Shown here: in pieces, positions 8,643 through 18,260 of the stretch | Layout of the letters: every line of letters starts with the position of its first letter | Numbering within the stretch: position 1 is the first letter of the stretch | From: Rhizobium sp. EC-SD404 | GTDB taxonomy: Bacteria; Pseudomonadota; Alphaproteobacteria; Rhizobiales; Rhizobiaceae | Direction of reading: 5' to 3' | Length of the DNA: 64,000 nucleotides | NCBI RefSeq assembly: GCF_902498825.1 | Contig: NZ_LR701459.1 | Coordinates: 1,494,001 to 1,558,000, forward strand | The notes under the pieces: generated by a model | Seen by the model: the letters and a program-made list of their open reading frames with translations, nothing else | Databases searched by the model: none | What the model was told of the DNA's origin: nothing | Position numbers and translations under genes: made by a program

Positions 8643-10700
8643 TCAGCGGCCTTCGCGGTACCAGGTCGAGCCGAGCGCCAAAAGCAGCAGTGCCAAGCCA
8701 AGGAAGCCCGAGAAGAGCGGGATGCGGTTGACCCCGATCAGGACGGTCTCGTCGGTGACCCGAAGCGGCATGCGGCCGGCGCCGGTATCGCGCACGGCAC
8801 CACGCACCGGCAGGATGGTCGGAAGCTCGTTGCCGGAAACGCGGGTGACGAAACCGCCGGTTTCCGCGGCTATCGGCTGAAGCAGCCCTTCGGTGGATAC
8901 GGTGGCGCGAAATTCCGGCGCATCGATCGCGCCGATATGAGCGAGTGCCGTCAGATCGCCGTTCGCCACTTCGAACAGGCCGACCTCTTCGGTTTCGATT
9001 TCGGCGCGGAACAGACCCTCTTCGGCCCGCGAGAGGGCAAGATCGATCACTTCGCCCGCCGGCGTCGTCACGGATGCAGGGCCAGGTTCGTCGCCCATGG
9101 TCTGGCGTTCGACGATGAGCGTTCTGCCGCGTGCGCGGGCCGTCAGAGCCTCTTCTTCGAGAGACGGCTCCTTCATGAGCCAATGGGCCACCCGGCGATA
9201 GAGATCGACATGCGGGCCGCCGCCTTCGAAACCGCGCGCCCACAGCCAGCCGTGGTCGGAGAGTAACATCGCGACGCGACCTTCGCCTGTCCGGTCGAGG
9301 ACGAGAAGCGGCGTACCGTCGGGACCATTGAGCACGGTGTTGCCCTGCGGAGCATCCACTTCGACGGCGCGGAACCAGCGGCCCCAGGAGGGCGGTTCCT
9401 GCTCGCTGCCCGGCAGGTCGCGTGTCACGGGATGCTTGCGGCCATCTTCCGAAAGGCGCGGGAAAAAGCCGACATCGTTCACTTCGCCGGTCGGCATTGC
9501 GGGCAGGACCGGAGCGAGTGGGGTCGTCGCGATCGACTGCGAGCCCGCGTGTTCGGGGCCGGCGGCAATCAGAAGCGCGCCGCCTGCTTCTACATATTGG
9601 GCGATGTAATCGTAATAGAGCACAGGCAATACGCCGCGCCGCTGGTAGCGGTCGAACACGATCAGATCGAATTCGTTGATCTTCTCCACGAACAGTTCGC
9701 GCGTCGGGAAAGCGATCAACGACAACTCGTTGATCGGCGTGCCGTCCTGCTTTTCCGGCGGGCGCAGAATGGTGAAATGGACGAGGTCCACTGAAGCGTC
9801 CGACTTCAGGAGGTTGCGCCACGCACGTTCGCCCGAATGCGGTTCACCGGAGACCAGCAGAACGCGCAGGTTTTCCCGGATGCCTTCCAGTTCCATCACG
9901 GCACGGTTGTTGGCCGGCGTGATCTCGTCGTCGAGCACGCCCACCTCGAATTCGAGAATGTTCTTGCCACCGCGCGGGACTTCGAAGCTCAGACGCTCTT
10001 CATTGCCGACCGTAACGGGTCCGTTGGCGATTTCTTCGCCGTTCAGCCGTACCGCGACGGAGGCCGGCTCGCTCGATGGCTGGCCGTCGTCGATCACGCG
10101 GTAGCGCACCGTCTGTTCTTCGCCGACGATGCCGAAACGCGGCGTCTCGATCAGCTGGATCCGCCGATCGACTTCGTCCGGATGGCCGGTGACGAGCGCA
10201 TGGATCGGCGCATCGAAGCCAAGTGCCGCGGCATTCTCGGGAATATCGTGAACCTGGCCGTCGGTGATGAGAATCGCGCCGGCAAATCGCGATGTCGGGA
10301 CATCTTGGATGGATGAAGACAGTGCTTCGAACAGCCGCGTCGAGGGCGCTTCCTCGCTCTCGTCGGTGCGGCTTTCGACAACGCGCACGTCGAAGCGGCT
10401 CTGCCGCTCGAGCCGTTCGGTCAGCTGGCGCAAGGCGTCGTTGGTCTGCTCGGTCCGTTCGAGCGAGTTCTGGCTCTGGCTGCGATCGACCACCACGCTG
10501 ACCACGCTTTGCAGTGGTTCGCGTTCTTCCTGGTAGAGCACGGGGTTGACGAGTGCCATTAACACAGCGGCGAGCGCTGCAACGCGCAGGATGCGGCCGC
10601 GTGCGCCCTGCACGATCAGGCCAGCGGCAACCAGCACGGCGCCAAGCGCCAATGCGACGAGCGCGTAGAAGGGCAGCAACGGGGCGAAATCGAGTGTCAT
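8643..10700 (-). CDS. Membrane protein with vWA-like and glutamine-amidotransferase-like domains
   Basis: About 685 residues. Two N-terminal membrane segments (LLPFYALVALALGAVLVAAG and ILRVAALAAVLMALVNPVLY) are followed by a von Willebrand A-like domain with an intact metal-site motif DRSQS, an Ig-like segment, and a class I glutamine-amidotransferase-like fold (EFDLIVFDRY...YVEAGGALLIAAGPEH) without the usual catalytic triad. A C-terminal membrane helix ends the protein (IPLFSGFLGLALLLLALGSTWY). The bulk is probably periplasmic. The ATG at 10700 follows the stop of the preceding gene by 13 bp. It is the last gene of the moxR operon; the exact function is unknown. Confidence 0.82.
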   Translation of the reverse strand: MTLDFAPLLPFYALVALALGAVLVAAGLIVQGARGRILRVAALAAVLMALVNPVLYQEEREPLQSVVSVVVDRSQSQNSLERTEQTNDALRQLTERLERQSRFDVRVVESRTDESEEAPSTRLFEALSSSIQDVPTSRFAGAILITDGQVHDIPENAAALGFDAPIHALVTGHPDEVDRRIQLIETPRFGIVGEEQTVRYRVIDDGQPSSEPASVAVRLNGEEIANGPVTVGNEERLSFEVPRGGKNILEFEVGVLDDEITPANNRAVMELEGIRENLRVLLVSGEPHSGERAWRNLLKSDASVDLVHFTILRPPEKQDGTPINELSLIAFPTRELFVEKINEFDLIVFDRYQRRGVLPVLYYDYIAQYVEAGGALLIAAGPEHAGSQSIATTPLAPVLPAMPTGEVNDVGFFPRLSEDGRKHPVTRDLPGSEQEPPSWGRWFRAVEVDAPQGNTVLNGPDGTPLLVLDRTGEGRVAMLLSDHGWLWARGFEGGGPHVDLYRRVAHWLMKEPSLEEEALTARARGRTLIVERQTMGDEPGPASVTTPAGEVIDLALSRAEEGLFRAEIETEEVGLFEVANGDLTALAHIGAIDAPEFRATVSTEGLLQPIAAETGGFVTRVSGNELPTILPVRGAVRDTGAGRMPLRVTDETVLIGVNRIPLFSGFLGLALLLLALGSTWYREGR

Positions 10701-10713
10701 CCGACGGGGTGCC

Positions 10714-13527
10714 TCATTGGCCAAGCCGTTCGAGAAGCGCGGGAACGTGCACCTGGTCGGTCTTGTAGTTGCCGGTCAGCATGTACATCATGATGTTGAC
10801 GCCGGTCCGGTAGGCGAATTCGCGCTGGGCGGGATCGGCGGGGACGGTGGGATAGATCGGCACGCCATTGCCATCGATCGCCCATGCGCCGGCGAGATCG
10901 TTGCCGGTGATGATGACGGAGGTCACGCCATCCGCCGAGGTCATCGTGCGGGTTTCGCCGGCCTGGGGCAGTTGCTCTATCCACATTTCGCCGCCGCGAT
11001 ACCGGCCCGGAAAATCCGGAAGAAGATAGAAAGCCTTCGTCAGCACATGGTCTTCGGGCACGGGTTCCAGCGGCGGAATGTCGAGGTCGGCGAGGATTGC
11101 CCGCAGGCGATCGGTCTCCGGGCTGGCCGCATTGCCAAGACCGGAGAACTGGTCGCGCGTATCGAAGAGAACGGTGCCGCCGGCCTTCATGTAGGCGTCG
11201 ATCCGGCTGATGGCCTGGGCGCTCGGCATCGGCGCTGTCGCACTGACGGGCCAGTAGATCAGCGGAAAAAACGAAAGCTGGTCCGTTTCGATATCGAGAC
11301 CGGCCGGAGCGCCGGGCTCGAGCGACGTCCGGTAGGCCAGGAACTCGGCCAGTCCGGCTAGGCCGCGCTCAGAGACATTGTCGACGTCATCTTCGCCGGT
11401 AAGAACATAGCCGATCCGGGTGGTGTTGAGCTGTTCCAGGATGATGTCGTCGCCGGCGCGTGTATCGTCTGTCTGGGCGCTCGCTTCGGGTGTCATTGTG
11501 AGTGAAACCGCAAGGATCGCGGCGATGCCAGCCGCCGAGCGGCCAAGAGCGGGGGACCCCATCCGCAAGCGTCGGGCAAAGCCGGCCATGAAGAGAACGA
11601 TGGCGCTATCGAGAAGCAACAGGATCATCGCGGCTGTGAACAGATGCGGCCTCAGCGAAACGGCATTGTCGGTTCCGTAACCCATCCGGGTGGCGGAAAT
11701 GACGTCCGGCCAGGCGACAGGTTGCAGCGCGTCGCGTCCGTCCATCAGGTTGAGCGCGATGAAGCCATCCTCGGTGCCGTAGAGACCAGGCGGATTTTCG
11801 GGGCTGACTGTGGGCACTTCATTCGAGAGCACCAGCGGACGTGCTTCGCCGGATGGTGCAACCAACTGGCCGGCGGCGTCGAGCAGTCGATAGGGCGGCA
11901 AGGATGCGGGTTCGCCGGCGCTGCCGCCGTCAGGCTGGCCGCCAGCGCTGGACAGCATGACCGTTCGTCGCAGCATTTCGACGAAATCACCGGAGATCGG
12001 CAGGCTCGACCAGGTCGCTTCGGCGGTGACGTGGAAGAGTACCGTGCGACCCTCGCCGATCTGGCGGGTTGTAACGAGCGGCGTGCCGTCTTCCAGGCTT
12101 GCCCAGGTGTTGGCGGAAAGCTCGGGCGAGGGCTGCGCGAGTACCTGCCGATTGACGACGATGTTCTCGGGCGGCGGCATTCCGGCAAAAGGTCCCTGAT
12201 CCGGATAGGGCGCAAGGTTCTGCGGTTCCGTCCACGACAGGGCACCGCCGAGCGCACGCTCGCCCTGACGAAGCGTCACGGGAATGAGGGGATCGTTTTC
12301 GTCGGCGCCCGCGAGCCGCGGCCCGGCGAAGCGCAGGAGCAGGCCGCCGTCCTCGACCCATTCGGTCAACGGGCCATAGACGTCATCCGGCAAGGTGCCG
12401 ATGTCGGCCATGACGATGACGGACGGATTGGTCGCGATCAGTTCGGGAATAGCAACGGACAGTTCCGGATCGCGCGGGCGCACGATGTCGGCAAAGGGTT
12501 CGAGCGCGCGTTCGATGTAATAGAGCGGGGCGAGCAGCGGCTGTGCGAGGTCGGCCGAGGCGCCCGAGAGCAGGGCGACGCGCCTGCGGCGGAAGCTGTC
12601 GTCGAGCAGATAGGCGGCGCCGGCGCTGCGAATGCCCGGCATTGCAAAGCGCGCGAAATCGTTGCGCAACTCGAACGGCGCCGTGATTGAGCCGGTTCCA
12701 GCTGTCTCGCCATCCGCGAAATCGATGCTGCCCTCGGCAATCGCTCGGCCCTGAATGTCGTGGGCATTGAACGGATAGCTCACGGCTCCAGCAGCCACCG
12801 GCCGCTGCGCTTCGACGACGAAGGCGTCGGCGCCATTCTCGGCGTCGACGAGCGCGACGGCATCCGGTCCGTCTTCGAAGAGCAGAACCGACGCCGCGCC
12901 GATCGCTTCCAGCTGTGCAGAGAGACGGTCGGTCTCTTCCGTGTCCGACGTGACGCCATCGCTCAGGATCGCCAAAGTGCCGGGCGCAGTGCCACCTAGC
13001 GTGTCCGCCACAGCTGCAAGCGTGCGGGCACGGTCGCCATGCTGGGGCAGGGCGCTTGCAGCCTGCAAGCGCTCCAGTGCCTGGGCGGCCGAGCGCGGGT
13101 TCGCGTCATGGGTGGCGTCGGCGGTGAAGACGAGCGAAACGGGTATTTCGCTTTCCTCAGCGTCGGTGATCAGGCGGGATGCAGCCGAGACGCGATCGTC
13201 CCAGTCGGCGGCAGTCGCCCAGCCATTGTCCATCACGATGACGAGCGGCCCGCCGGTCGAGATGCTGTTTTCCCGTGGATTGAGGATCGGGTCCGCAAGC
13301 GCCAGGATGATGAAGCCGGCAATCGCAAGCCGCAGAAGCGTCAGCCACCAGGGGCTTTTCGACGGCGTCTCCTCACGCTTCATGACCCGCGCGAGAATCC
13401 TCAGCGGCGGGAAGATTTCGGCTTGGGGACGCGGCGGCGTCAGGCGCAGCAACCACCAGATGACCGGCAGGGCGAGCAGGCCGAACAGCACCAGTGGCGC
13501 GGAGAAGGCGAGTGGCAGCCCGAGCAT
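10714..13527 (-). CDS. BatA-N-terminal/DUF4159 membrane protein
   Basis: A 937-residue protein. The N-terminus (MLGLPLAFSAPLVLFGLLAL...FPPLRILARV) is the aerotolerance-regulator N-terminal type with two membrane helices. A vWA-like domain follows in which the metal-site motif is degenerate (VIVMDNGWA instead of DxSxS). Near residue 640 there is another pair of hydrophobic segments, then a C-terminal DUF4159 domain (about 700-930; LIYWPVSATAPMPSAQAIS, GGTVLFDTRD, PDFPGRYRGGEMWIEQ). It is likely anchored in the inner membrane with domains facing the periplasm. The ATG shares one base with the stop of the DUF58 gene. Confidence 0.85.
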   Translation of the reverse strand: MLGLPLAFSAPLVLFGLLALPVIWWLLRLTPPRPQAEIFPPLRILARVMKREETPSKSPWWLTLLRLAIAGFIILALADPILNPRENSISTGGPLVIVMDNGWATAADWDDRVSAASRLITDAEESEIPVSLVFTADATHDANPRSAAQALERLQAASALPQHGDRARTLAAVADTLGGTAPGTLAILSDGVTSDTEETDRLSAQLEAIGAASVLLFEDGPDAVALVDAENGADAFVVEAQRPVAAGAVSYPFNAHDIQGRAIAEGSIDFADGETAGTGSITAPFELRNDFARFAMPGIRSAGAAYLLDDSFRRRRVALLSGASADLAQPLLAPLYYIERALEPFADIVRPRDPELSVAIPELIATNPSVIVMADIGTLPDDVYGPLTEWVEDGGLLLRFAGPRLAGADENDPLIPVTLRQGERALGGALSWTEPQNLAPYPDQGPFAGMPPPENIVVNRQVLAQPSPELSANTWASLEDGTPLVTTRQIGEGRTVLFHVTAEATWSSLPISGDFVEMLRRTVMLSSAGGQPDGGSAGEPASLPPYRLLDAAGQLVAPSGEARPLVLSNEVPTVSPENPPGLYGTEDGFIALNLMDGRDALQPVAWPDVISATRMGYGTDNAVSLRPHLFTAAMILLLLDSAIVLFMAGFARRLRMGSPALGRSAAGIAAILAVSLTMTPEASAQTDDTRAGDDIILEQLNTTRIGYVLTGEDDVDNVSERGLAGLAEFLAYRTSLEPGAPAGLDIETDQLSFFPLIYWPVSATAPMPSAQAISRIDAYMKAGGTVLFDTRDQFSGLGNAASPETDRLRAILADLDIPPLEPVPEDHVLTKAFYLLPDFPGRYRGGEMWIEQLPQAGETRTMTSADGVTSVIITGNDLAGAWAIDGNGVPIYPTVPADPAQREFAYRTGVNIMMYMLTGNYKTDQVHVPALLERLGQ

Positions 13528-14444
13528 CAGCCAGCCCTCGCCAAAGTCGTCGCGGGCATGCCGGACAGGTGCATGTGCAGCGCGACGAGCGCCTCGGAAG
13601 CGGGCCGGTCTGTGCGATGCGTCGTGAAGCTCCACCCCAGTCGTCGCAGCGCGCCACCGAGAACTTCCCGTCGTGCGAGGTAGGCGTTGCGGTATTCGGC
13701 GCCGGCCGTTTCCGCTCGCCCAAGCGTCAGCTTGCCGCCGGTTTCCGGATCGACGAATTCGGTTCGTCCGGCATAGGGGAAGATTTCTTCCACCGGATCG
13801 CAGACTTCCAGCACATGGCCGCGGATACCGCGCTTCGCCAGCGGCGCAAGCGTCGCGAGAACCTCTTCGGGTGGATCGAGGAAATCGCTGACGACGATGA
13901 TGTCGTTTCGAGTGGCAACACGGGTGAGATCGGGAAGCGCCGTGCTCGGCGGTGCCAAAACCAACGCTCCAGCGAGCCGCTCTGCCGCATTGCGCGCCGC
14001 GACCGGTTCCATCGCGCCCGGGTAGGCAATGCGTTCACCAGACCGAGACAGGATTTCCGCCAGCGCCAGTACGACGACGAGCGCGCGGCTTTCCTTGGAG
14101 ACCTGCCCCAGATCGGACTTGAACATCATCGACGCGGATGCGTCCGCCCAGAGCCACAGCGTGTGTGCCGCCTCCCATTCGCGGTCGCGCAGATAGGTGT
14201 GGTCATCGCGGGCCGAACGGCGCCAGTCGATGCGCGACAGGCTTTCGCCGGGAACGTAAGGGCGGAACTGCCAGAAATTTTCGCCGATGCCCCGGCGGCG
14301 GCGACCATGCCAGCCGGCGATGACGCTGTTGGAAACCCGGCGCGCTTCAACGAGGCAATCCGGCACGAGCGCAGCGCGCTGACGCGCCCTCGCCAGCGCT
14401 TCGCTGCTCGATGTGGGTTGAACCGTCTTTCCGAGGGCCGCCAT
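13527..14444 (-). CDS. DUF58 domain protein
   Basis: About 305 residues. The DUF58 signature GENFWQFRPYVPGESLSRIDWRRSAR is followed by a vWA-like core with an intact metal-site motif in LWADASASMMF. No membrane helix is evident, so it is probably cytoplasmic or peripheral. DUF58 proteins almost always sit next to MoxR ATPases and are thought to act with them as chaperone or assembly systems; the client is unknown here. The ATG at 14444 begins 14 bp after the moxR stop, and its end overlaps the next gene by one base. Confidence 0.88.
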   Translation of the reverse strand: MAALGKTVQPTSSSEALARARQRAALVPDCLVEARRVSNSVIAGWHGRRRRGIGENFWQFRPYVPGESLSRIDWRRSARDDHTYLRDREWEAAHTLWLWADASASMMFKSDLGQVSKESRALVVVLALAEILSRSGERIAYPGAMEPVAARNAAERLAGALVLAPPSTALPDLTRVATRNDIIVVSDFLDPPEEVLATLAPLAKRGIRGHVLEVCDPVEEIFPYAGRTEFVDPETGGKLTLGRAETAGAEYRNAYLARREVLGGALRRLGWSFTTHRTDRPASEALVALHMHLSGMPATTLARAG

Positions 14445-14458
14445 CAGGATCGCTTCAC

Positions 14459-15475
14459 TTACCGCCTCGCTTTTGATTTCACGAGATCGGCGATCACGTC
14501 GCGCAGGCTCATGCCTTCGGCGCGCGCTGCAAAGGACAATGCCATGCGGTGCTGCAGCACCGGCTCGGCCAAGGCGTGGACATCGTCGATCGAGGGCGCA
14601 AGCCGGCCGTCGTAGAGGGCACGGGCACGGGCGCATAGCATCAGAGCCTGACCGGCACGCGGACCGGGACCCCATGCGACATGCCGGTCGGTGGCCTCGT
14701 TGCCGTTGCCGGGCCGCGCGGCGCGCACCAGCGAAAGGATGGCGTCGACCACGGTTTCGCTGACCGGCATCTGCCGAATGAGCGCCTGGATCTCCTGGAG
14801 ACGCGTCGCATCGAGTACCGCGCCGGCATTGCTTTCACGCACGCCGGTGGTCTCAAGCAGGATCTGGCGTTCCGCGTCGAGTTCGGGATAGCGCACGTCC
14901 ACCTGCATCAGAAAGCGGTCGAGCTGTGCCTCGGGCAGCGGGTAGGTGCCTTCCTGCTCCAGCGGGTTCTGGGTTGCCAGCACGTGGAACGGGGCCGGCA
15001 GATCGTTGCGCTCCCCGGCCACTGTCACGTGATATTCCTGCATTGCCTGCAAAAGAGCCGACTGGGTGCGGGGCGAAGCGCGGTTGATTTCGTCCGCCAT
15101 CAGCAGTTGCGTGAAGACAGGGCCGCGTACGAAGCGGAACGAGCGCTTGCCGCTTTCATCCTGGTCCATGACTTCCGAGCCGATGATGTCCGACGGCATC
15201 AGATCCGGCGTGAACTGGATACGGTTGGCGTTGAGCCCGAGCACCGTCCCGAGCGTCACGACCAGCTTGGTCTTGGCCAATCCTGGAACGCCGACGAGAA
15301 GCACGTGACCGCCCGAGAGAATGGCGAGCAGGGTCTGCTCGACCACGCTGTCCTGCCCGAAGATAACCTTCGCCACCTCTGCGCGAATGCGAGCGATATC
15401 TTCCAACGCCTGCTCGGCGGAGCGAACGATCGCCTTTTCATCCAGCGGCGTGGCGGTCGGTTGCATGGCGCCCAT
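14459..15475 (-). CDS. moxR: MoxR family AAA+ ATPase
   Basis: About 338 residues. The Walker A region is GHVLLVGVPGLAKT, Walker B is LLMADEINRA, sensor-1 is VLATQNPLEQEGTYPLPEAQLDR in part, and the MoxR lid follows. These AAA+ ATPases act as chaperones for metal-cofactor insertion or envelope complexes together with vWA proteins. It heads a four-gene set with DUF58, DUF4159 and vWA/GATase genes, spaced by overlaps or short gaps. Two start codons nine bases apart (15475, 15466) are equally plausible; the frame stays open further upstream but is not MoxR-like. Confidence 0.92.
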   Translation of the reverse strand: MGAMQPTATPLDEKAIVRSAEQALEDIARIRAEVAKVIFGQDSVVEQTLLAILSGGHVLLVGVPGLAKTKLVVTLGTVLGLNANRIQFTPDLMPSDIIGSEVMDQDESGKRSFRFVRGPVFTQLLMADEINRASPRTQSALLQAMQEYHVTVAGERNDLPAPFHVLATQNPLEQEGTYPLPEAQLDRFLMQVDVRYPELDAERQILLETTGVRESNAGAVLDATRLQEIQALIRQMPVSETVVDAILSLVRAARPGNGNEATDRHVAWGPGPRAGQALMLCARARALYDGRLAPSIDDVHALAEPVLQHRMALSFAARAEGMSLRDVIADLVKSKARR

Positions 15476-15667
15476 TGGGTCGAGGCCCTTTCGATCGATT
15501 GCTGACGGAGCTCTGGCGAACGGCCGGAACGCTTCTCTCGTTTGTCCCGCATCAAGGATCACGTGACCGCATAACGGAACCGAAGCCAAGCTTATTCCGA
15601 CGCCCTTCGCTGGCAAGCATGTTTCGAATAACTATGTGGTGAGGTAGCGGGCAAGCTGGACGGAACA

Positions 15668-16294
15668 ATGGCAGGAAGCAAACCAGATATGACGCAGCAT
15701 GACCCCGCCGGATCCGACAAGGGCGAAAGCGATCTCGCCGCTTTGATCACAAGGTCCGTCACGGGAAGGGGTCTGCCGCCCGTCGAGAAGTGGAATCCGG
15801 ATCATTGCGGCGACATCGATATGCGGATTGCCGCCGACGGCACCTGGTTTTACCAGGGTACGCCCATCGGCCGGGAGCGGCTCGTGCGCCTCTTTTCCAC
15901 CGTTCTGCGCAAAGATGAGGATGGGCAGACCTATCTCGTCACGCCTGTGGAAAAGGTCCTCGTCCATGTGGAAGATGCTCCTTTTCTCGCTGTCGAGATG
16001 AGCGCAACGATGCGCGATGGTCACGAGGTGCTGACGTTTCGCACCAATGTCGGAGATCTGGTCGAGGCCGGGCCCGAGCATCCGATCCGATTCGAGGCCG
16101 TCGAACCCGATGGTGCGCTCAAGCCCTACCTGCATGTGCGTGGGCGGCTCGAAGCGCTCGTCACCCGGGCGCTGACCTATGACCTCGTCGAGCGCGCCGT
16201 GACGGACGACCTGGATGGAAAGGCGACTGTCTGCCTGCGATCGGGTGGTGCCGTCTTCCCGATCATGCCTGCCGCCGACCTGGCCGCCGGGTGA
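15668..16294 (+). CDS. DUF1285 protein
   Basis: A 208-residue protein matching DUF1285: PPVEKWNPDHCGDIDMRIAAD, then FYQGTPIGRERLVRLFSTVLR and YLVTPVEKVLVHVEDAPF. The fold is a known structural family with no assigned biochemical function. GGACGGAAC lies just before the ATG. It is divergent from the moxR operon and overlaps the NUDIX gene downstream by four bases (GTGA), so the three genes DUF1285, NUDIX and cca form one unit. Confidence 0.9.
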   Translation: MAGSKPDMTQHDPAGSDKGESDLAALITRSVTGRGLPPVEKWNPDHCGDIDMRIAADGTWFYQGTPIGRERLVRLFSTVLRKDEDGQTYLVTPVEKVLVHVEDAPFLAVEMSATMRDGHEVLTFRTNVGDLVEAGPEHPIRFEAVEPDGALKPYLHVRGRLEALVTRALTYDLVERAVTDDLDGKATVCLRSGGAVFPIMPAADLAAG

Positions 16295-16962
16295 CATCGA
16301 CCATGTGTTTCGAAGATCAGGTGGGGCTGCAGCGCTTCAGCGCCGAGACATTCCGGCAGCGTGCCGTCCAACACGAGCGCAGCGCCAACGAAATCGCGGA
16401 AGCGTTCCGCCACCATGGCGATCATGCCTTGAACCCGGATATCGCAGATCAGCTCGAGGCGGTTGCGCGGCGGGATGCGGCCGTTTTGATACCGGTGATC
16501 GACGATGGCGCGGCCGATGCGCGCCTTATCCTCACGCAGCGCGCCGGAAGTCTGCGGCAGCATTCCGGACAGGTCGCTTTTCCTGGCGGTAAGATCGATC
16601 CCGAGGACGGCTCGCCAGAGGCGGCTGCAATCCGTGAGGCGCAGGAAGAGATCGCGCTCGATCCTGCCTTCGTCACGCCTGTCGGTCAGCTTCCGCCTTA
16701 TCTGACCATGTCGGGATTCCGGATCGTGCCGGTTCTTGCGATCGTGAAACCGGGATATTCGCTCGTTCCCAATCCGGATGAAGTGGCCGAGGTCTTCGAG
16801 GTGCCGCTTTCTTTCCTTATGACGCCTGAGAATCATATCCGCGAAAGTCGGGTGTGGCAGGGACGCGAACGTCATTATTACACAATGCCGTATGAGAATC
16901 GGTTCATCTGGGGGGTGACCGCGGGGATTTTGCGGATGCTCTATGAGAGGCTTTACGGATGA
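16291..16962 (+). CDS. CoA pyrophosphatase-type NUDIX hydrolase
   Basis: A protein of 223 residues (GTG start) or 219 (ATG at 16303). Ahead of the NUDIX box is the UPF0035/CoA-hydrolase motif LTQRAGSLRQHSGQVAFPGG; the box itself is GKIDPEDGSPEAAAIREAQEEI. This combination marks the NudL/Nudt7-type enzymes that cleave CoA and derivatives to 3',5'-ADP and 4'-phosphopantetheine. It overlaps both neighbours by four bases (GTGA with DUF1285, ATGA with cca), indicating tight translational coupling. Confidence 0.9.
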   Translation: MTSTMCFEDQVGLQRFSAETFRQRAVQHERSANEIAEAFRHHGDHALNPDIADQLEAVARRDAAVLIPVIDDGAADARLILTQRAGSLRQHSGQVAFPGGKIDPEDGSPEAAAIREAQEEIALDPAFVTPVGQLPPYLTMSGFRIVPVLAIVKPGYSLVPNPDEVAEVFEVPLSFLMTPENHIRESRVWQGRERHYYTMPYENRFIWGVTAGILRMLYERLYG

Positions 16963-18260
16963 ATACGGACGTAACGGGGGATGTCGCTTCGAGCGCTGAA
17001 ACGCTGCGCGAGGCGCCGTGGTTCACGGCTGCCGCGGTTCAGCGCGTTCTCGATCTGCTCAACGACGATGCCGCCGATACCCGGATCGTCGGTGGTGCAG
17101 TGCGTAACGCGCTTATGGGGCTGTCGGTGGTCGACATCGATCTCGCCACCAATCTGAAGCCGGAAGAGGTCGTCGCGAGGGCCGAGACGGCGAAGATCAA
17201 GTCTCTGCCCACAGGCATCGAGCACGGGACGGTCACGCTGGTCGTGGATGGCCAAACCTTCGAAGTGACGACGCTGCGCACCGACGTGGAGACGGACGGG
17301 CGACGGGCTGTCGTCGCGTTCGGCACCGATTGGGCCGAGGATGCCGCGCGGCGCGATTTCACGATCAACGCGCTCTATCTCGACCGCAACGGCGAACTCA
17401 CCGACCTGGTCGAAGGACTACCCGATATCGAGACGAAGACGGTCCGGTTCATCGGCGACGCCGATTTGCGGATATCCGAGGATTACCTGCGCATTCTCCG
17501 GTTTTTCCGCTTCTTCGCCCACTTTGGCGGCGGCCGGCCGGACGCCGATGGGATTCGTGCGGCTGCGCGCCACAAGGACGGCATCGCCAAGTTGTCGGCC
17601 GAGCGGGTCTGGGCCGAGCTGAAGAAGCTCCTTTCCGCGCGCGACCCATCCCGTGCGCTTCTGTGGATGCGCCAGTCGGGTGTTTTGACGGAGGTTCTGC
17701 CGGAAACGGAAAAATGGGGGATCGATTCCATCCATGGCCTCGTCCACGCCGAGGAGGCGTTCGGCTGGGAACCCGACCCGCTCTTGCGGCTGCTCGCAAT
17801 CGTGCCGCCGGACGAAGCGCGGCTGGAGGCGATGGCCAAGCGCCTGAAGATGTCACGCGTGGAGGCGCGCCGCCTGCAGGCCTATGCGCGCGCGGAAGAT
17901 CCGGCCCATGGCGCTACGGACGTCGTCTTCCACAAGCACGCTTACAGGGCGAGTGGACCGGCCTTGCTGGATCGGCTCAAGCTCAAGCTTGCATCTGCCC
18001 GGATGCGGGCGAGGTCGGAGACGGGCGCACTTGCGGAGGCAGCCGGCTACGCGCGGCTCATCGAACGGCTGGAAAAATGGCAGAGGCCGGTTTTTCCAGT
18101 CAGCGGAAAAGACCTGTCTGAGCTTGGGGTGAAGCAGGGCCCGAAGCTCGGTGCTATGCTGGCGGACCTCGAAGAGGCATGGATTTCGAGCAATTTTCTC
18201 ATGACGCGCGACGACCTGCTTGCAAGGGCCGCCGCGCAAATCGCTGATAAGGAAAGCTGA
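16959..18260 (+). CDS. cca: CCA tRNA nucleotidyltransferase
   Basis: A 433-residue class II nucleotidyltransferase/poly(A) polymerase head-domain protein. Motifs in order: IVGGAVRNALMG, VDIDLATNLKPEE (metal-binding DxD), ARRDFTINALYLD, then ISEDYLRILRFFRF. It adds or repairs the 3' CCA end of tRNAs. There is no HD domain motif. It is the third gene of the DUF1285-NUDIX-cca unit. Its TGA and the stop of the convergent DUF1059 gene together make the palindrome TGATCA, so the two genes abut without a spacer. Confidence 0.94.
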   Translation: MNTDVTGDVASSAETLREAPWFTAAAVQRVLDLLNDDAADTRIVGGAVRNALMGLSVVDIDLATNLKPEEVVARAETAKIKSLPTGIEHGTVTLVVDGQTFEVTTLRTDVETDGRRAVVAFGTDWAEDAARRDFTINALYLDRNGELTDLVEGLPDIETKTVRFIGDADLRISEDYLRILRFFRFFAHFGGGRPDADGIRAAARHKDGIAKLSAERVWAELKKLLSARDPSRALLWMRQSGVLTEVLPETEKWGIDSIHGLVHAEEAFGWEPDPLLRLLAIVPPDEARLEAMAKRLKMSRVEARRLQAYARAEDPAHGATDVVFHKHAYRASGPALLDRLKLKLASARMRARSETGALAEAAGYARLIERLEKWQRPVFPVSGKDLSELGVKQGPKLGAMLADLEEAWISSNFLMTRDDLLARAAAQIADKES

